A stretch of DNA of 11,781 bases from Nitrospinota bacterium (GCA_002731985.1 PCCT01000051.1:8728-20508), one strand, 5' to 3'; counted from the stretch's first letter, positions 1-8,232 are shown. Translations and numbers: made by a program. The notes: generated by a model from the sequence alone, not told the origin.

Positions 1-5
1 TATCT

Positions 6-1910
6 ATGAATATAAATCAAAACAAAGCCATGACAAGAAAAACACGCATAATTCTTTTAGTATCAATTGTTTATATTATTAGTTTGGCGAATATCGCCAG
101 TGCCGGCCCTGTTCATGGGCTATCGCTCTATGGACAAGAAGGCCTCAAATACAAGCCCGGTCAGTCTTATAAATATAGTGCTCCCGAAGCCCAAAAAGGA
201 GGCCATCTCGTTCTAGCAGATTTTGGCGCCTTCACCAAATTGAACCCGGCTTCGCTCAAAGGGGTACCAGCTCCTGGAATAGGAGCCCTGATTTTTCAAA
301 CTCCTATGGATAGTTCTGCTGACGATGCTGAACCGTTTTCGCAATATGGCAATCTGGTGGAAAAAGTGGAGTTGGCTGATGACCGTATGACAATGATCTA
401 CCATATACACAAACATGCTAAATTTTCGGATGGGCACCCTGTTACAGCCGGTGATTTTGTTTTCTCCTTTGACCTTCTCCAGGAACCTGAATACCACCCC
501 ATCTACAAACAATATTTTAAAGATATAAAATCTGTAGAAAAAATTGATGACCACACTGTGAAATACACGTTCGCTATCTTTAATCAGGAGCTTCCATTAA
601 TAACTGGACAAATGACCATTTTCCCCAAACACGTATATGGTGTTAAGGAAAAATCATTCGGATCTGATTTCGACAGCATGGCGGTAGGGAGCGGTCCCTA
701 CATAGTAAAAAAATACGAGTTTGGTAAATACATCACTCTCCAGCGAAATACAGAATGGTGGGGAAAAGACCTGTCTATCAATAAGGGAAGATACAATTTT
801 GACCGTATCACCTGGAAAATTTATCTCGACCCTGTAGCTATGCGCGAAGGTTTCAAGGGGGGTGATTTTGACGCCCACATGGTCAACAGTTCACGCGACT
901 GGGCGTTGGACTATAAGGGAGACTTCGTAAAAAAAGGTTACTACGTGAGAAAGGAATTCCCACATACCAGAGTGGCCGGGATGCAGGGTTTCGCCATGAA
1001 TCAGCGCAACGAAATATTTTCATCTCGAAAGGTACGTGCGTCTATCGCTATGGCATTTGATTTTGAATGGAGCAACAAAAACCTTTTTTACAGCCAATAC
1101 ACACGCAACGAATGTTACTTTGATAACAACCCTGAGATGAAAGCAAGTGGAACTCCAACTGCAAATGTTAAAATCCTGCTAAGTACTTTGCGAAAAAAAC
1201 ATGGAGCCGCATTTGTCCCCAAAACAGTTTTCACCAAACCAGTAGGGACCCCTGGTCAGGGTCTTCCTTTAAGCAAAAATATCCAGGTAGCCAATGCCCT
1301 GCTTGATTCCGCTGGGTGGAAGATTGGGGAAGACGGAATACGTGTCAAAAATGGTAAGCGCATGGCTATAAATTTATTGCTCGCCAGCCCCGATTTCATG
1401 CGTATCGCCGAACCCTACAAAAATAATCTGAAAAGAATCGGCGTTGCAATGGATATCAAAGTCGCCCAGATCGCAGAATATGAAGAAATTCTCAGAAACT
1501 TCAAGTTTGATATGATTGTCACTGGATATGGCCAAAGTCGCTCACCCGGAAATGAACAGCGTTATATGTGGAGCAGTGAAGCCGCAGAAACTCCGGGATC
1601 AAGAAATTACATGGGAATAAAAAATCCTGCCATCGATGAGTTGATTGATATCATCGTCAAAGCCGATTCCCGAAATGACTTGATCGATGCTATTCAAGCT
1701 ATGGATCGGATTTTAACGCATCAGTTTTACATCGTACCTCACTGGTACATCGCGTATGACCGTGTTGTCTATTGGCAAAAATTTTCGCGCCCTGAGTTGA
1801 ACCCATCTCAATCCGCCATAATAAATAACATTCTTGAATGGTGGTGGTGGGATGAAGGTAAGACCACCAAACTAAAAAAGGCCCGGGCATCAGGAACCTC
1901 TCTCCGATAA
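6..1910 (+). CDS. yejA: YejA-like periplasmic peptide-binding protein of an ABC importer
   Basis: Extracytoplasmic solute-binding protein of family 5 (SBP_bac_5) that captures oligopeptides in the periplasm and delivers them to the YejB/YejE channel. Residues 9-33 form a Sec signal peptide: basic start (RKTR), hydrophobic core and an ASA cleavage site before GPVHG. The mature part shows the YejA pattern: QKGGHLVLADFG near residue 63, a FSDGHPVTAGDFVFSFD segment near 140, SGPYIVKKYEFG near 230, and RKVRASIAMAFDFEWSNK near 343, which is characteristic of YejA rather than OppA or DppA. At 634 residues it is slightly longer than E. coli YejA (about 604). It is the first gene of a complete yejABEF set, 10 bases before yejB. 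The start is uncertain: the ATG at position 30 begins directly at the signal peptide, neither start has a visible Shine-Dalgarno, and the promoter lies outside the window. Known members import microcin C-like and other peptides; the substrate here is inferred only. Confidence 0.95.
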   Translation: MNINQNKAMTRKTRIILLVSIVYIISLANIASAGPVHGLSLYGQEGLKYKPGQSYKYSAPEAQKGGHLVLADFGAFTKLNPASLKGVPAPGIGALIFQTPMDSSADDAEPFSQYGNLVEKVELADDRMTMIYHIHKHAKFSDGHPVTAGDFVFSFDLLQEPEYHPIYKQYFKDIKSVEKIDDHTVKYTFAIFNQELPLITGQMTIFPKHVYGVKEKSFGSDFDSMAVGSGPYIVKKYEFGKYITLQRNTEWWGKDLSINKGRYNFDRITWKIYLDPVAMREGFKGGDFDAHMVNSSRDWALDYKGDFVKKGYYVRKEFPHTRVAGMQGFAMNQRNEIFSSRKVRASIAMAFDFEWSNKNLFYSQYTRNECYFDNNPEMKASGTPTANVKILLSTLRKKHGAAFVPKTVFTKPVGTPGQGLPLSKNIQVANALLDSAGWKIGEDGIRVKNGKRMAINLLLASPDFMRIAEPYKNNLKRIGVAMDIKVAQIAEYEEILRNFKFDMIVTGYGQSRSPGNEQRYMWSSEAAETPGSRNYMGIKNPAIDELIDIIVKADSRNDLIDAIQAMDRILTHQFYIVPHWYIAYDRVVYWQKFSRPELNPSQSAIINNILEWWWWDEGKTTKLKKARASGTSLR

Positions 1911-1920
1911 CCCCTTCCAT

Positions 1921-3060
1921 ATGACAGCTTATATAATCCGCCGAATGCTGTTGATGTTTCCCACTCTGATTGGAATCATCACCATCACCTTTCTGATCAT
2001 CCAGTTCGTTCCAGGCGGCCCCATAGACCGGATGAAATCTCTCCTTAGAGGTCACTCGGGAGTCCTGTCGGAAGCGGGTGGCGGAGCACAACAGGCAATG
2101 TCCGTTAAGCAAACGGAAATTGATCCTAAACATTATGATCAGCTGAAAAAAATATACCACCTTGATCGCCCTCTATGGGAACGCTACATAAGGACATTCC
2201 TATGGTATTCACCCAAGAATCCACAAGCTCCTTTCTCTGAGCGTATTACCAACAGGGACAACTGGGAAGGTTTCCTCGTTTTTAAATTTGGCGATTCTTT
2301 TTACCGCAATAAATCTGTACTGGAGCTGATCATAGAAAAACTACCTGTATCCGCATCGCTCGGCATAACCAGTTTTTTCCTGACCTATATAATTTGTATC
2401 ATCCTGGGAATATCTAAAGCGGTCCGACATGAAACGCAGTTCGATACGGCCACCAGTCTCATCGTTCTGATCGGATACAGTATTCCTGGATTTGTAATGG
2501 GCATTTTCGTGATTGTGTTTCTGGGACCAGGCGATGGCGCAATCTTTCATCTTGTTCCTTTGTCAGGCTTGACTTCAGCGGGCGCACCTGGGTATGAAGA
2601 TTGGTCAACATTTAAAAAACTGATCGACTACCTCCACCATTTAGCCGCCCCCCTGTTCTGTTTTATATTGGGCGGATTCGCCACGCTCACCATGCTCACT
2701 AAAAATGCGATTCTTGAGGAAACAAGAAAGCAATATGTTCTCACCGCTCGCGCAAAAGGATTGCCGGAGAAAATAATTCTATTCAAACACATTCTAAAAA
2801 ACGCGCTAATCCCGCTGGTGACAGGTTTTCCCAGCGCTTTTCTGGCAATGTTTTTCGCAGGCTCTCTGTTGATAGAGCAAATTTTTACTCTCGACGGACT
2901 TGGCTTGCTTTCCTATCAAGCTGTCATTCAGAGAGACTATCCAATCGTTTTGGGAACTTTATTCATATTTTCCTTAATGGGTTTGATCGGCCAGCTACTG
3001 ACGGACCTTTCATATGTGCTCATTGACCGACGAATCTCTTTTGATGAGTCACATGGCTAG
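1921..3060 (+). CDS. yejB: YejB-like inner-membrane permease of peptide ABC importer
   Basis: One of the two membrane subunits of the Yej peptide importer (binding-protein-dependent transport permease, OppB/DppB class). The N-terminus (MTAYIIRRMLLMFPTLIGII, then ITF and PGGP near residue 31) is the classic first helix of this class. A periplasmic region runs to about residue 135. Helices follow at roughly 145-165, 178-200, 243-262, 300-320 and 342-365. The cytoplasmic EAA loop that docks on the ATPase is at about 273-299 (LTARAKG, then HILKNALIP). LTMLTKNAILEE and GSLLIEQIFTLDGLGLL match E. coli YejB closely. Length is 379 residues against about 364 in E. coli. The extra residues lie around 96-118 (SPKNPQAPFSERITNRDNWEGF), just before the conserved FGDSFYR segment. 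Only 10 bases separate it from yejA and 6 from yejE, so translation is probably coupled. Confidence 0.96.
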   Translation: MTAYIIRRMLLMFPTLIGIITITFLIIQFVPGGPIDRMKSLLRGHSGVLSEAGGGAQQAMSVKQTEIDPKHYDQLKKIYHLDRPLWERYIRTFLWYSPKNPQAPFSERITNRDNWEGFLVFKFGDSFYRNKSVLELIIEKLPVSASLGITSFFLTYIICIILGISKAVRHETQFDTATSLIVLIGYSIPGFVMGIFVIVFLGPGDGAIFHLVPLSGLTSAGAPGYEDWSTFKKLIDYLHHLAAPLFCFILGGFATLTMLTKNAILEETRKQYVLTARAKGLPEKIILFKHILKNALIPLVTGFPSAFLAMFFAGSLLIEQIFTLDGLGLLSYQAVIQRDYPIVLGTLFIFSLMGLIGQLLTDLSYVLIDRRISFDESHG

Positions 3061-3066
3061 TAAAAC

Positions 3067-4380
3067 ATGAAAATTGACAAGGGTATTAAACTTAAATGGG
3101 GAAAGTTCACTCGCGATAAGAGAGCCTTTACCAGCTTTATTATCCTGGCAATCCTTTTTATCGTAACGGCACCAGCTGAACTATTATGTAACGTTCGCCC
3201 TATCCTGCTGGTCGTTGACGGTAAAACTTACTTTCCTATTTTATTCACATACAGTGAACAAGATTTTGGAGGAACTCTTCCCAGTGAACCCGATTACCTC
3301 TCCTCCAGTTTCATTAGACTTATTAGTGGACAGCCTGACAATAACCCTCCTCAGGCATTCGAAAAGAAAAATCAGCAGATTTTTTCTATTGGCCCGGATG
3401 ATTTTGAAGATGAAAGCACCAAACCCTTTGATATAGGAATCAACGATTTTGAGGAAGAAACTGAGCCATTTGCAATAGGCATGGACGATTTTGAAGATGA
3501 AGTTTCAGAAAACTCAACTCCACCCGCAATTGAAATCACTTCTCCTGCAATACCAGCCCAACCTCGTGATTACTGGATTCTTTGGCCACCCATTCGCTAT
3601 GACTACAAATACATCCAAACAGAAAGCAAATCAGGAAACGTCGTGCTCGCTGCTCCTTATGAAATAATTATTGAAGAAACCAATCAGGTCATCGAATCAT
3701 CCTGGGTGGACGGCCATTATCTGGGGACAGATGACCGGGGCCGGGATGTCCTCGCACGGCTTATTTACGGGTTTCGCATTTCAATGATATTTGGACTTTC
3801 TCTCGCGATCACGGGCACTCTAATAGGATGCATGCTTGGTGGCACCCAAGGTTTCTTTGGCGGCTGGATAGACCTGATTGGCCAGCGGCTGACTGAAGTG
3901 TGGGGATCAATCCCACGGCTTTACATTCTCATTATTTTAAGCTCATTTCTTGTTCCCTCGGTTCTTTTACTTTTTCTGATTCTTAACTTGACCGCGTGGA
4001 TGGGTATAGCGGCCTATATCAGAGCCGAATTTTTAAAAATTCGTAATTTTGAATATGTTAAAGCGGCAAAGGCAATGGGCGTATCCAATTTCGAAATCAT
4101 GCGCCGGCACATTCTTCCAAACGCATTAACTCCCGTAGTGACATTTTTTCCTTTTGAAGTGACAGCTGGAATTCTCGCGCTGGTGAGCCTCGACTTTCTT
4201 AATCTGGGAGTTCCCAGTCCCGCCCCCAGCATAGGCGAACTACTGGCACAGGGGAAAACCAATCTACAGGCAATCTGGATTTTACTCCCAACATTCGCCG
4301 TCCTTAGCATCACCCTGACCATGCTGACTTTTGTTGGTGAGGGCATACGTAACGCGTTTGATCAGAAGAGGAATGCCTGA
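3067..4380 (+). CDS. yejE: YejE-like inner-membrane permease with an acidic-repeat insertion
   Basis: Second membrane subunit of the Yej importer (OppC/DppC class). Residues 20-42 form the first helix. The conserved YFPILFTYSEQDFGG motif at 55-69 and YWILWPPIR at 169-177 match E. coli YejE. LGTDDRGRDVLARLIYG at 219-235 is the class signature, followed by five more helices and an EAA loop at about 331-356 (AAKAMGVSN, then HILPNALTP). The protein has 437 residues against about 341 in E. coli. Most of the excess lies at about 88-166, in what should be the periplasmic loop after helix 1. It contains three tandem copies of an F-x-I-G-x-x-D-F-E-D/E-E unit, followed by a Pro/Ile/Thr-rich spacer. The stop TGA is directly followed by the ATG of yejF. 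No frameshift is seen, so the insertion appears to be genuine coding sequence. Confidence 0.95.
   Translation: MKIDKGIKLKWGKFTRDKRAFTSFIILAILFIVTAPAELLCNVRPILLVVDGKTYFPILFTYSEQDFGGTLPSEPDYLSSSFIRLISGQPDNNPPQAFEKKNQQIFSIGPDDFEDESTKPFDIGINDFEEETEPFAIGMDDFEDEVSENSTPPAIEITSPAIPAQPRDYWILWPPIRYDYKYIQTESKSGNVVLAAPYEIIIEETNQVIESSWVDGHYLGTDDRGRDVLARLIYGFRISMIFGLSLAITGTLIGCMLGGTQGFFGGWIDLIGQRLTEVWGSIPRLYILIILSSFLVPSVLLLFLILNLTAWMGIAAYIRAEFLKIRNFEYVKAAKAMGVSNFEIMRRHILPNALTPVVTFFPFEVTAGILALVSLDFLNLGVPSPAPSIGELLAQGKTNLQAIWILLPTFAVLSITLTMLTFVGEGIRNAFDQKRNA
3382..3510 (+). repeat. Three tandem 14-15-residue acidic repeats inside yejE
   Basis: Residues 106-120, 121-134 and 135-148 of YejE are three copies of one unit: FSIGPDDFEDESTKP, FDIGINDFEEETEP and FAIGMDDFEDEVSE. 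The invariant positions are F, IG, DFE and a final E. The DNA copies have diverged at synonymous sites (gat/gac, gaa/gag), so the protein pattern is better kept than the nucleotides, which suggests selection on the peptide. Topology of the family places the repeat on the periplasmic side. Confidence 0.9.
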
Positions 4381-6414
4381 ATGACCAAGTTGCTTGAAGT
4401 AAAAGACTTGCGAACCTACTTCAAAGTGGGGCTGGATAAAACCGCGCAGGCGGTAGACGGTATATCTTTCGATCTGGAGCTAGGGGAAACCCTTGCCATC
4501 GTTGGAGAGTCGGGGTGTGGCAAAACGCAAACCGCATTTTCCCTGATACGCCTCATCGCTGAAAACGGATTCCACCCTTCCGGCCAAATTAATTTCGATG
4601 GCAAAAATCTGTCACAGTTTTCTGAAGAAGAAATGCGGTCCCTGCGCGGCAATGATATCGCCATGATCTTTCAGGAGCCGATGACATCGTTGAATCCGCT
4701 TTACCGCATCGGCCATCAACTGGAAGAGCCCCTTCGTCAGCACAATAAAATTGCCAAGGGTCTCGCCCGTAAACGAGCTGTTGAGTTGCTAGATCATGTC
4801 GGAATTCCCGATCCTGACAAGCGCGTGGATTGTTTTCCACATGAACTATCAGGTGGCATGAAACAACGTGTGATGATCGCTATGGCACTTGCCTGCAAAC
4901 CCAAACTGCTCATTGCCGATGAACCCACCACAGCGCTCGATGTCACTATTCAGGCTCAGGTTCTGAGATTGATGTCCGATCTCCAGAAGGAGACGGGAAT
5001 GGCTATTTTAATGATCACACATGACATGGGAATTGTGAATCAGATGGCCGACGACATAGGAATTATGTATGCCGGGCGAATTGTTGAGATGGGGAGCCGG
5101 GAAAACGTATTCACCAACATGGCCCATCCCTACACACGCCGCTTATTTGATTCGATTCCCAAATCAGAGGACACGGGCTATCTTCTCAACACCATTCCAG
5201 GAATGGTTCCAGGCGCCACAGATTATGGGGAAGGTTGTCTTTTCGCAGATCGATGCCATCACGTCATGGATATCTGCCGGTCAACAGATGGCACACAACA
5301 CACTCTTGGGCCAAGACATATCACAGCCTGCCATTTGTATAATAAGGGAAACAAACCGGTCGACGAAACTCAGATAAAGCGCATACCGATGCCAACCAGA
5401 AAATTGGAGCACAATTCAATTTTATCCGTCAAGTCCTTGCGCACATGGTTCCCGGTTCGAGAGGGAGTCTTCCTGCGTATCGCCAATTATGTGAAGGCCG
5501 TTGATACTGTGGATATGGAAATACAAAAAGGGTCCACCCTTGCGCTGGTTGGAGAATCCGGTTGTGGCAAAACGACACTGGGTGAATCTATTTTACGACT
5601 GACAAGAGAAGCACAAGGCGAAGTATTTTTTCACGGTCAAGACATAATGAAATTAAATGGCGAGGAATTAAAAAAGATCAGAAACAAAATGCAACTTGTG
5701 TTTCAAGATCCGATGGGATCTTTATCTCCGCGCATGACGATTGAAGACATCGTTGGAGAAGGGCTCCGCGTACATTTTCCAAGCCTTGATCCCAGTGAAC
5801 ATAGAAAAAAAATTGAATACGTTTTGGGTGAAGTTGGATTATCACCTTCTATTGCGGAAAGATACCCACATGAATTTTCAGGAGGACAAAGACAACGCAT
5901 CGCGATTGCCCGGGTATTGATTCTTGAACCGGAATTCATCGTTCTGGATGAACCAACTAGTGCTTTGGATGTTTCGGTACAAGCGCAGGTGCTTAATCTT
6001 TTCAATGAGTTACAGGCCGGAAGAAACTTGACTTACTTATTCATCACACACAATTTAAGCGTGGTGAGATATATGGCAGATCGTGTAGCCATCATGTACC
6101 TTGGCAAAATTGTTGAACAAGGCACAGTAAATAAAATTTTCCAGAACGCAAAACATCCATATACAAAATCTTTATTAGACGCTATTCCCGACCCAGAAAA
6201 ACGTAAAGCATTCCAACCGATAAAAGGTGATGTCCCCTCCCCTCTCAATCCACCTACAGGATGTCACTTTCATCCGCGCTGCCCAATATTTCTCGATGAA
6301 CCCGAAGGTTCTCCACTAAATCAAAAGTGCAAAAATACCTATCCTGAAATTTCTACGTCAGGGGAATCTTTTGTGCGATGTCATGCAGAGACCATGGAAA
6401 TCAAAAGTACATAA
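4381..6414 (+). CDS. yejF: YejF-like double ATPase subunit of peptide ABC importer
   Basis: Cytoplasmic subunit that powers the Yej importer, with two ABC ATPase domains in one chain. Domain 1: Walker A GESGCGKT at 42-49, signature LSGGM at 156-160, Walker B ending in D180-E181, D-loop ALD at 185-187, switch His214. Domain 2: Walker A GESGCGKT at 391-398, signature FSGGQ at 499-503, D523-E524, switch His557. All catalytic residues are present, so both sites should hydrolyse ATP. Each domain is followed by an oligopeptide-transporter C-terminal module starting at an HPYT motif. These modules carry cysteines at 286, 292, 299, 317 and at 628, 634, 650, 667. Length is 677 residues against about 529 for E. 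coli YejF, the difference being mainly these modules, as in OppD/DppD. It starts immediately after the yejE stop and is the last gene of the operon. No clear terminator follows. Confidence 0.96.
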   Translation: MTKLLEVKDLRTYFKVGLDKTAQAVDGISFDLELGETLAIVGESGCGKTQTAFSLIRLIAENGFHPSGQINFDGKNLSQFSEEEMRSLRGNDIAMIFQEPMTSLNPLYRIGHQLEEPLRQHNKIAKGLARKRAVELLDHVGIPDPDKRVDCFPHELSGGMKQRVMIAMALACKPKLLIADEPTTALDVTIQAQVLRLMSDLQKETGMAILMITHDMGIVNQMADDIGIMYAGRIVEMGSRENVFTNMAHPYTRRLFDSIPKSEDTGYLLNTIPGMVPGATDYGEGCLFADRCHHVMDICRSTDGTQHTLGPRHITACHLYNKGNKPVDETQIKRIPMPTRKLEHNSILSVKSLRTWFPVREGVFLRIANYVKAVDTVDMEIQKGSTLALVGESGCGKTTLGESILRLTREAQGEVFFHGQDIMKLNGEELKKIRNKMQLVFQDPMGSLSPRMTIEDIVGEGLRVHFPSLDPSEHRKKIEYVLGEVGLSPSIAERYPHEFSGGQRQRIAIARVLILEPEFIVLDEPTSALDVSVQAQVLNLFNELQAGRNLTYLFITHNLSVVRYMADRVAIMYLGKIVEQGTVNKIFQNAKHPYTKSLLDAIPDPEKRKAFQPIKGDVPSPLNPPTGCHFHPRCPIFLDEPEGSPLNQKCKNTYPEISTSGESFVRCHAETMEIKST

Positions 6415-6499
6415 GTAAAAGTGTCTTTGATGTTCATAGACTTAAAACTTCTATCTTTACAATAAGTTTTATAGTCGCTACATTATCGTTTTAGCGAAG

Positions 6500-6907
6500 G
6501 CACATTACTCTCTGGGGATTACTTACGGAGCTTTGGGGAAACATCTGGATAAGATAAGAGAGTATCGGGAAACGATACGGATACAACCCAGCCTTGCCGG
6601 GGCACATTTTAAATTGGGCGTGGCGCACGCCGCACTGGAAAGACATCAGGAAGCGGGAGAACACTATAAGCAGGCCTTGAAGGTGGACCCCGGTTATCCC
6701 CTAACACATTAATTCATGGCCTTGTCTTATTATCTAACAAACAGGTATGAAGAAGCTATCCCGACACTCAAAGAAGCAAACCACCTGGATCAGGACCATG
6801 CCGATGCCCACCACCTCCTGAGACTTATCTATCTGTAGCTGGGCCGTTATCAAGAAGCCATAACACCCTTGCAAAAAGCGCTTACTATTAGCCCCAACCT
6901 GAGCCAG
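6500..6907 (+). pseudogene. Decayed TPR-repeat protein gene (four TPR units, two nonsense codons)
   Basis: Reading one frame gives four consecutive TPR units of exactly 34 codons, starting at 6500, 6602, 6704 and 6806. Typical TPR residues are visible: AHYSLGITYGALGKH, AHFKLGVAHAALERHQEA followed by ALKVDPGYP, ALSYYLTNRYEEAI, and LGRYQEAITPLQKALTISPN. The frame is broken by TAA at 6710-6712 (unit 3, position 3) and TAG at 6836-6838 (unit 4, position 11). The 34-codon register continues unchanged through both, so these are point mutations, not indels. The TAG sits where CAG (Gln) would fit. Homology begins abruptly near 6490 with no start codon or ribosome site; the frame is open only back to 6446 and runs on to a TAA at 6995. 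TPR proteins are protein-interaction scaffolds, and the original partner cannot be inferred. A 40-codon piece from the ATG at 6716 could be translated but lacks a convincing ribosome site. Confidence 0.85.
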
Positions 6908-6956
6908 TCTGCTTCTGCAAAAGGTGTCGGAATAACTAACTCTATCAATTTTCGAG

Positions 6957-7052
6957 CTAGCGTGACGACCCTGTTTTATTATAAAAATAATAAATAATCG
7001 CCAGCGCGGCGCATCCCGATAAACCAAGAGTCAATATTGAGTCTAGCGACAT
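6957..7052 (-). CDS. Very small single-span membrane protein (31 residues), hypothetical
   Basis: A short frame on the minus strand begins MSLDSILTLGLSG and continues CAALAIIYYFYNKTGSSR, then TAG. Residues about 6-24 are a hydrophobic helix; the end is short and positively charged (K, R), which predicts an inside C-terminus. Two adjacent ATG codons exist (from 7055 and 7052). The sequence AGGAGG on the minus strand (7058-7063 of the plus strand) lies 5 bases before the second, so I chose that start. The combination of an almost perfect Shine-Dalgarno, a coherent transmembrane helix and a polar tail is the evidence; no family was recognised. It lies between the TPR pseudogene and the divergent proline dehydrogenase. 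It could be a chance ORF, given its size. Confidence 0.5.
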   Translation of the reverse strand: MSLDSILTLGLSGCAALAIIYYFYNKTGSSR

Positions 7053-7057
7053 CATCC

Positions 7058-7063
7058 CCTCCT
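7058..7063 (-). promoter_or_regulatory. Strong Shine-Dalgarno of the 31-residue membrane ORF
   Basis: The minus strand reads AGGAGG, 5 bases before the second of two tandem ATG codons and only 2 bases before the first. The spacing favours initiation at 7052. Confidence 0.55.
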
Positions 7064-7094
7064 CATTAAGAATCCACATAAAATCCCATCTAAC

Positions 7095-7122
7095 TTATCA
7101 GCAGTCGGTCTCTAAATATACA
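7095..7122 (+). promoter_or_regulatory. Possible sigma-70-type promoter of proline dehydrogenase
   Basis: TTATCA at 7095-7100 and TATACA at 7117-7122 are separated by 16 bases, a near-consensus pair. Transcription would start near 7129, about 65 bases before the preferred start codon. Both boxes deviate from consensus, so this is only a plausible reading. Confidence 0.3.
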
Positions 7123-7181
7123 TAAATTTACCCGCAAAGGTGCATCGATTCTCAGACAGCACTATATTAAAAGCAGGAAAC

Positions 7182-7187
7182 GGGAGG
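7182..7187 (+). promoter_or_regulatory. Ribosome binding site deciding the proline dehydrogenase start
   Basis: GGGAGG lies 6 bases before the ATG at 7194. The alternative in-frame GTG at 7140 has only a weak AAAGG immediately next to it (overlapping the start), so the downstream ATG is the better start. Confidence 0.6.
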
Positions 7188-7193
7188 TCTGCC

Positions 7194-8060
7194 ATGAATA
7201 TTCTTTATCCATTTGCCAAAAGGTTCATTGCAGGGGAAGACCTGCCCACCGCCATGAAGTCCATTCAATCCCTGCAAACGTCCGGATACCTGTCTACAGT
7301 GGACATTCTTGGTGAAAACACCCATCGCAGGGATCAGGCCCAACAAGCGCAGAAGTCCTATCTCGACCTTCTCAACCAGGTGGATAAAGAGTCTCTTCCC
7401 ATGGACTTATCGTTGAAGGTCACTCAAATGGGACTGGATATTGATTGGGAATTATGCAAAAAGAATATCTCAGAAATTTTGAATGCTGCCTCAGGACATA
7501 CAGTTCGATTCGACATTGAAGGGTCGGACTACACCAAGCAGACAATTAATCTGTGTATTGAACTGCATGAAACCTACAGAAACCTTGGGCAGGCATTGCA
7601 AGCTTACCTGTACCGCACTGGCGGTGATGTGGAGCGCCTGCTCGACCAAGGAATTTCCATCAGGCTGTGTAAAGGAGCTTACAATGAATCCGCAACTAAT
7701 GCATGGACTTCGATGGAAGATATTCGCGCAAACTTTCTAACCCTGGCAAAAATAATTCTAAAAGAAGGCTTTCTTCCCGCCATAGCAACTCATGACGAAT
7801 ATATACTCACCGAAATTCTCGAATTCGTGAAGAAGGAAAATATTTCGCCTAAATCATTCTATTTTGAAATGTTATACGGAGTTCGCAGGGATATTCACAA
7901 AGCCCTTTTGGACAAAGGCTATCAGGTTCGAATTTATGTCCCCTATGGCAAATCATGGCTCCCCTACACACTGAGGCGACTTACCGAGAAAAAGGGAAAT
8001 ATCCTCTTCGTCATGCGCCACCTTTTCCGGGAAACCTTTGGCTTGAGTAAAATAAACTAG
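7194..8060 (+). CDS. Proline dehydrogenase, monofunctional (FAD-dependent)
   Basis: Oxidises L-proline to pyrroline-5-carboxylate with FAD and passes electrons to the membrane quinone pool; it is the first step of proline catabolism. The protein is the size of the stand-alone bacterial enzymes such as Thermus PRODH (288 residues from this ATG; about 307 there), not the long bifunctional PutA. Family motifs in order: SLKVTQMGLD with Lys75 (active-site lysine), RFDIEGSDYT with Asp107, QAYLYRT at 136-142 (FAD contact), RLCKGAYNES at 157-166, ATHD at 198-201, FEMLYGVRRD at 224-233, and YVPYGKSWLPYTLRRL at 248-263, whose paired arginines (261, 262) bind the proline carboxylate. The start is chosen from the GGGAGG six bases upstream; a GTG start at 7140 would add 18 residues. 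No pyrroline-5-carboxylate dehydrogenase is nearby, so the second step must be encoded elsewhere. Confidence 0.93.
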   Translation: MNILYPFAKRFIAGEDLPTAMKSIQSLQTSGYLSTVDILGENTHRRDQAQQAQKSYLDLLNQVDKESLPMDLSLKVTQMGLDIDWELCKKNISEILNAASGHTVRFDIEGSDYTKQTINLCIELHETYRNLGQALQAYLYRTGGDVERLLDQGISIRLCKGAYNESATNAWTSMEDIRANFLTLAKIILKEGFLPAIATHDEYILTEILEFVKKENISPKSFYFEMLYGVRRDIHKALLDKGYQVRIYVPYGKSWLPYTLRRLTEKKGNILFVMRHLFRETFGLSKIN

Positions 8061-8091
8061 GCGAATATTTCTAAGGAGATGGGAAGCTATT

Positions 8092-8232
8092 CTAGAGAGT
8101 TTCGATACCGAATAACTTGAGGAAGGATACTGCTGCCCAGATACCGATACTGGCGAAAAAACCAAGAGCGACAGCGGCAAACACAAAAATACCAGTCAAT
8201 TTAAAAAGTTCCACAACACCTTTTCCTTTCAT
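8092..8232 (-). CDS. Small hydrophobic membrane protein (46 residues), hypothetical
   Basis: The frame starts MKGKGVVELFKLTG and ends with FLKLFGIETL. Residues about 12-38 are continuously hydrophobic and rich in Gly, Ala and Phe, enough for one long or two short membrane helices. Basic residues (K2, K4, K11) precede the hydrophobic part, so the N-terminus is probably cytoplasmic. I chose the ATG at 8232 because GAGGG lies 4 bases upstream on the minus strand. The frame is open further upstream to 8283, but that extension (HPSVLRQEG) is polar and has no ribosome site. The gene converges on proline dehydrogenase, with 31 bases between the two stops. No family recognised; the reading frame looks real from composition and initiation signal. 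Confidence 0.6.
   Translation of the reverse strand: MKGKGVVELFKLTGIFVFAAVALGFFASIGIWAAVSFLKLFGIETL

Noticed and set aside
4014..4346. Open minus-strand frame of 110 codons inside yejE
   Set aside because: It is antisense to highly conserved permease helices, with no ribosome site or recognisable product; a shadow of coding bias.
6421..6450. Hairpin terminator after yejF
   Set aside because: GTCT and AGAC form only a four-pair stem around an 11-base loop, and no T-tract follows.
6500..6997. Stop-codon reassignment or programmed readthrough explaining the in-frame TAA and TAG in the TPR stretch
   Set aside because: Clear genes here end properly at TAA (yejA, yejF, CBS), TAG (yejB, proline dehydrogenase, lptF, both small minus ORFs) and TGA (yejE). 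The TPR frame also lacks a start, so decay is simpler.
8077..8125. AAGGAG followed by an ATG giving a short + ORF after proline dehydrogenase
   Set aside because: The frame is only about 13 codons, has no recognisable property and overlaps the end of the 46-residue minus gene.
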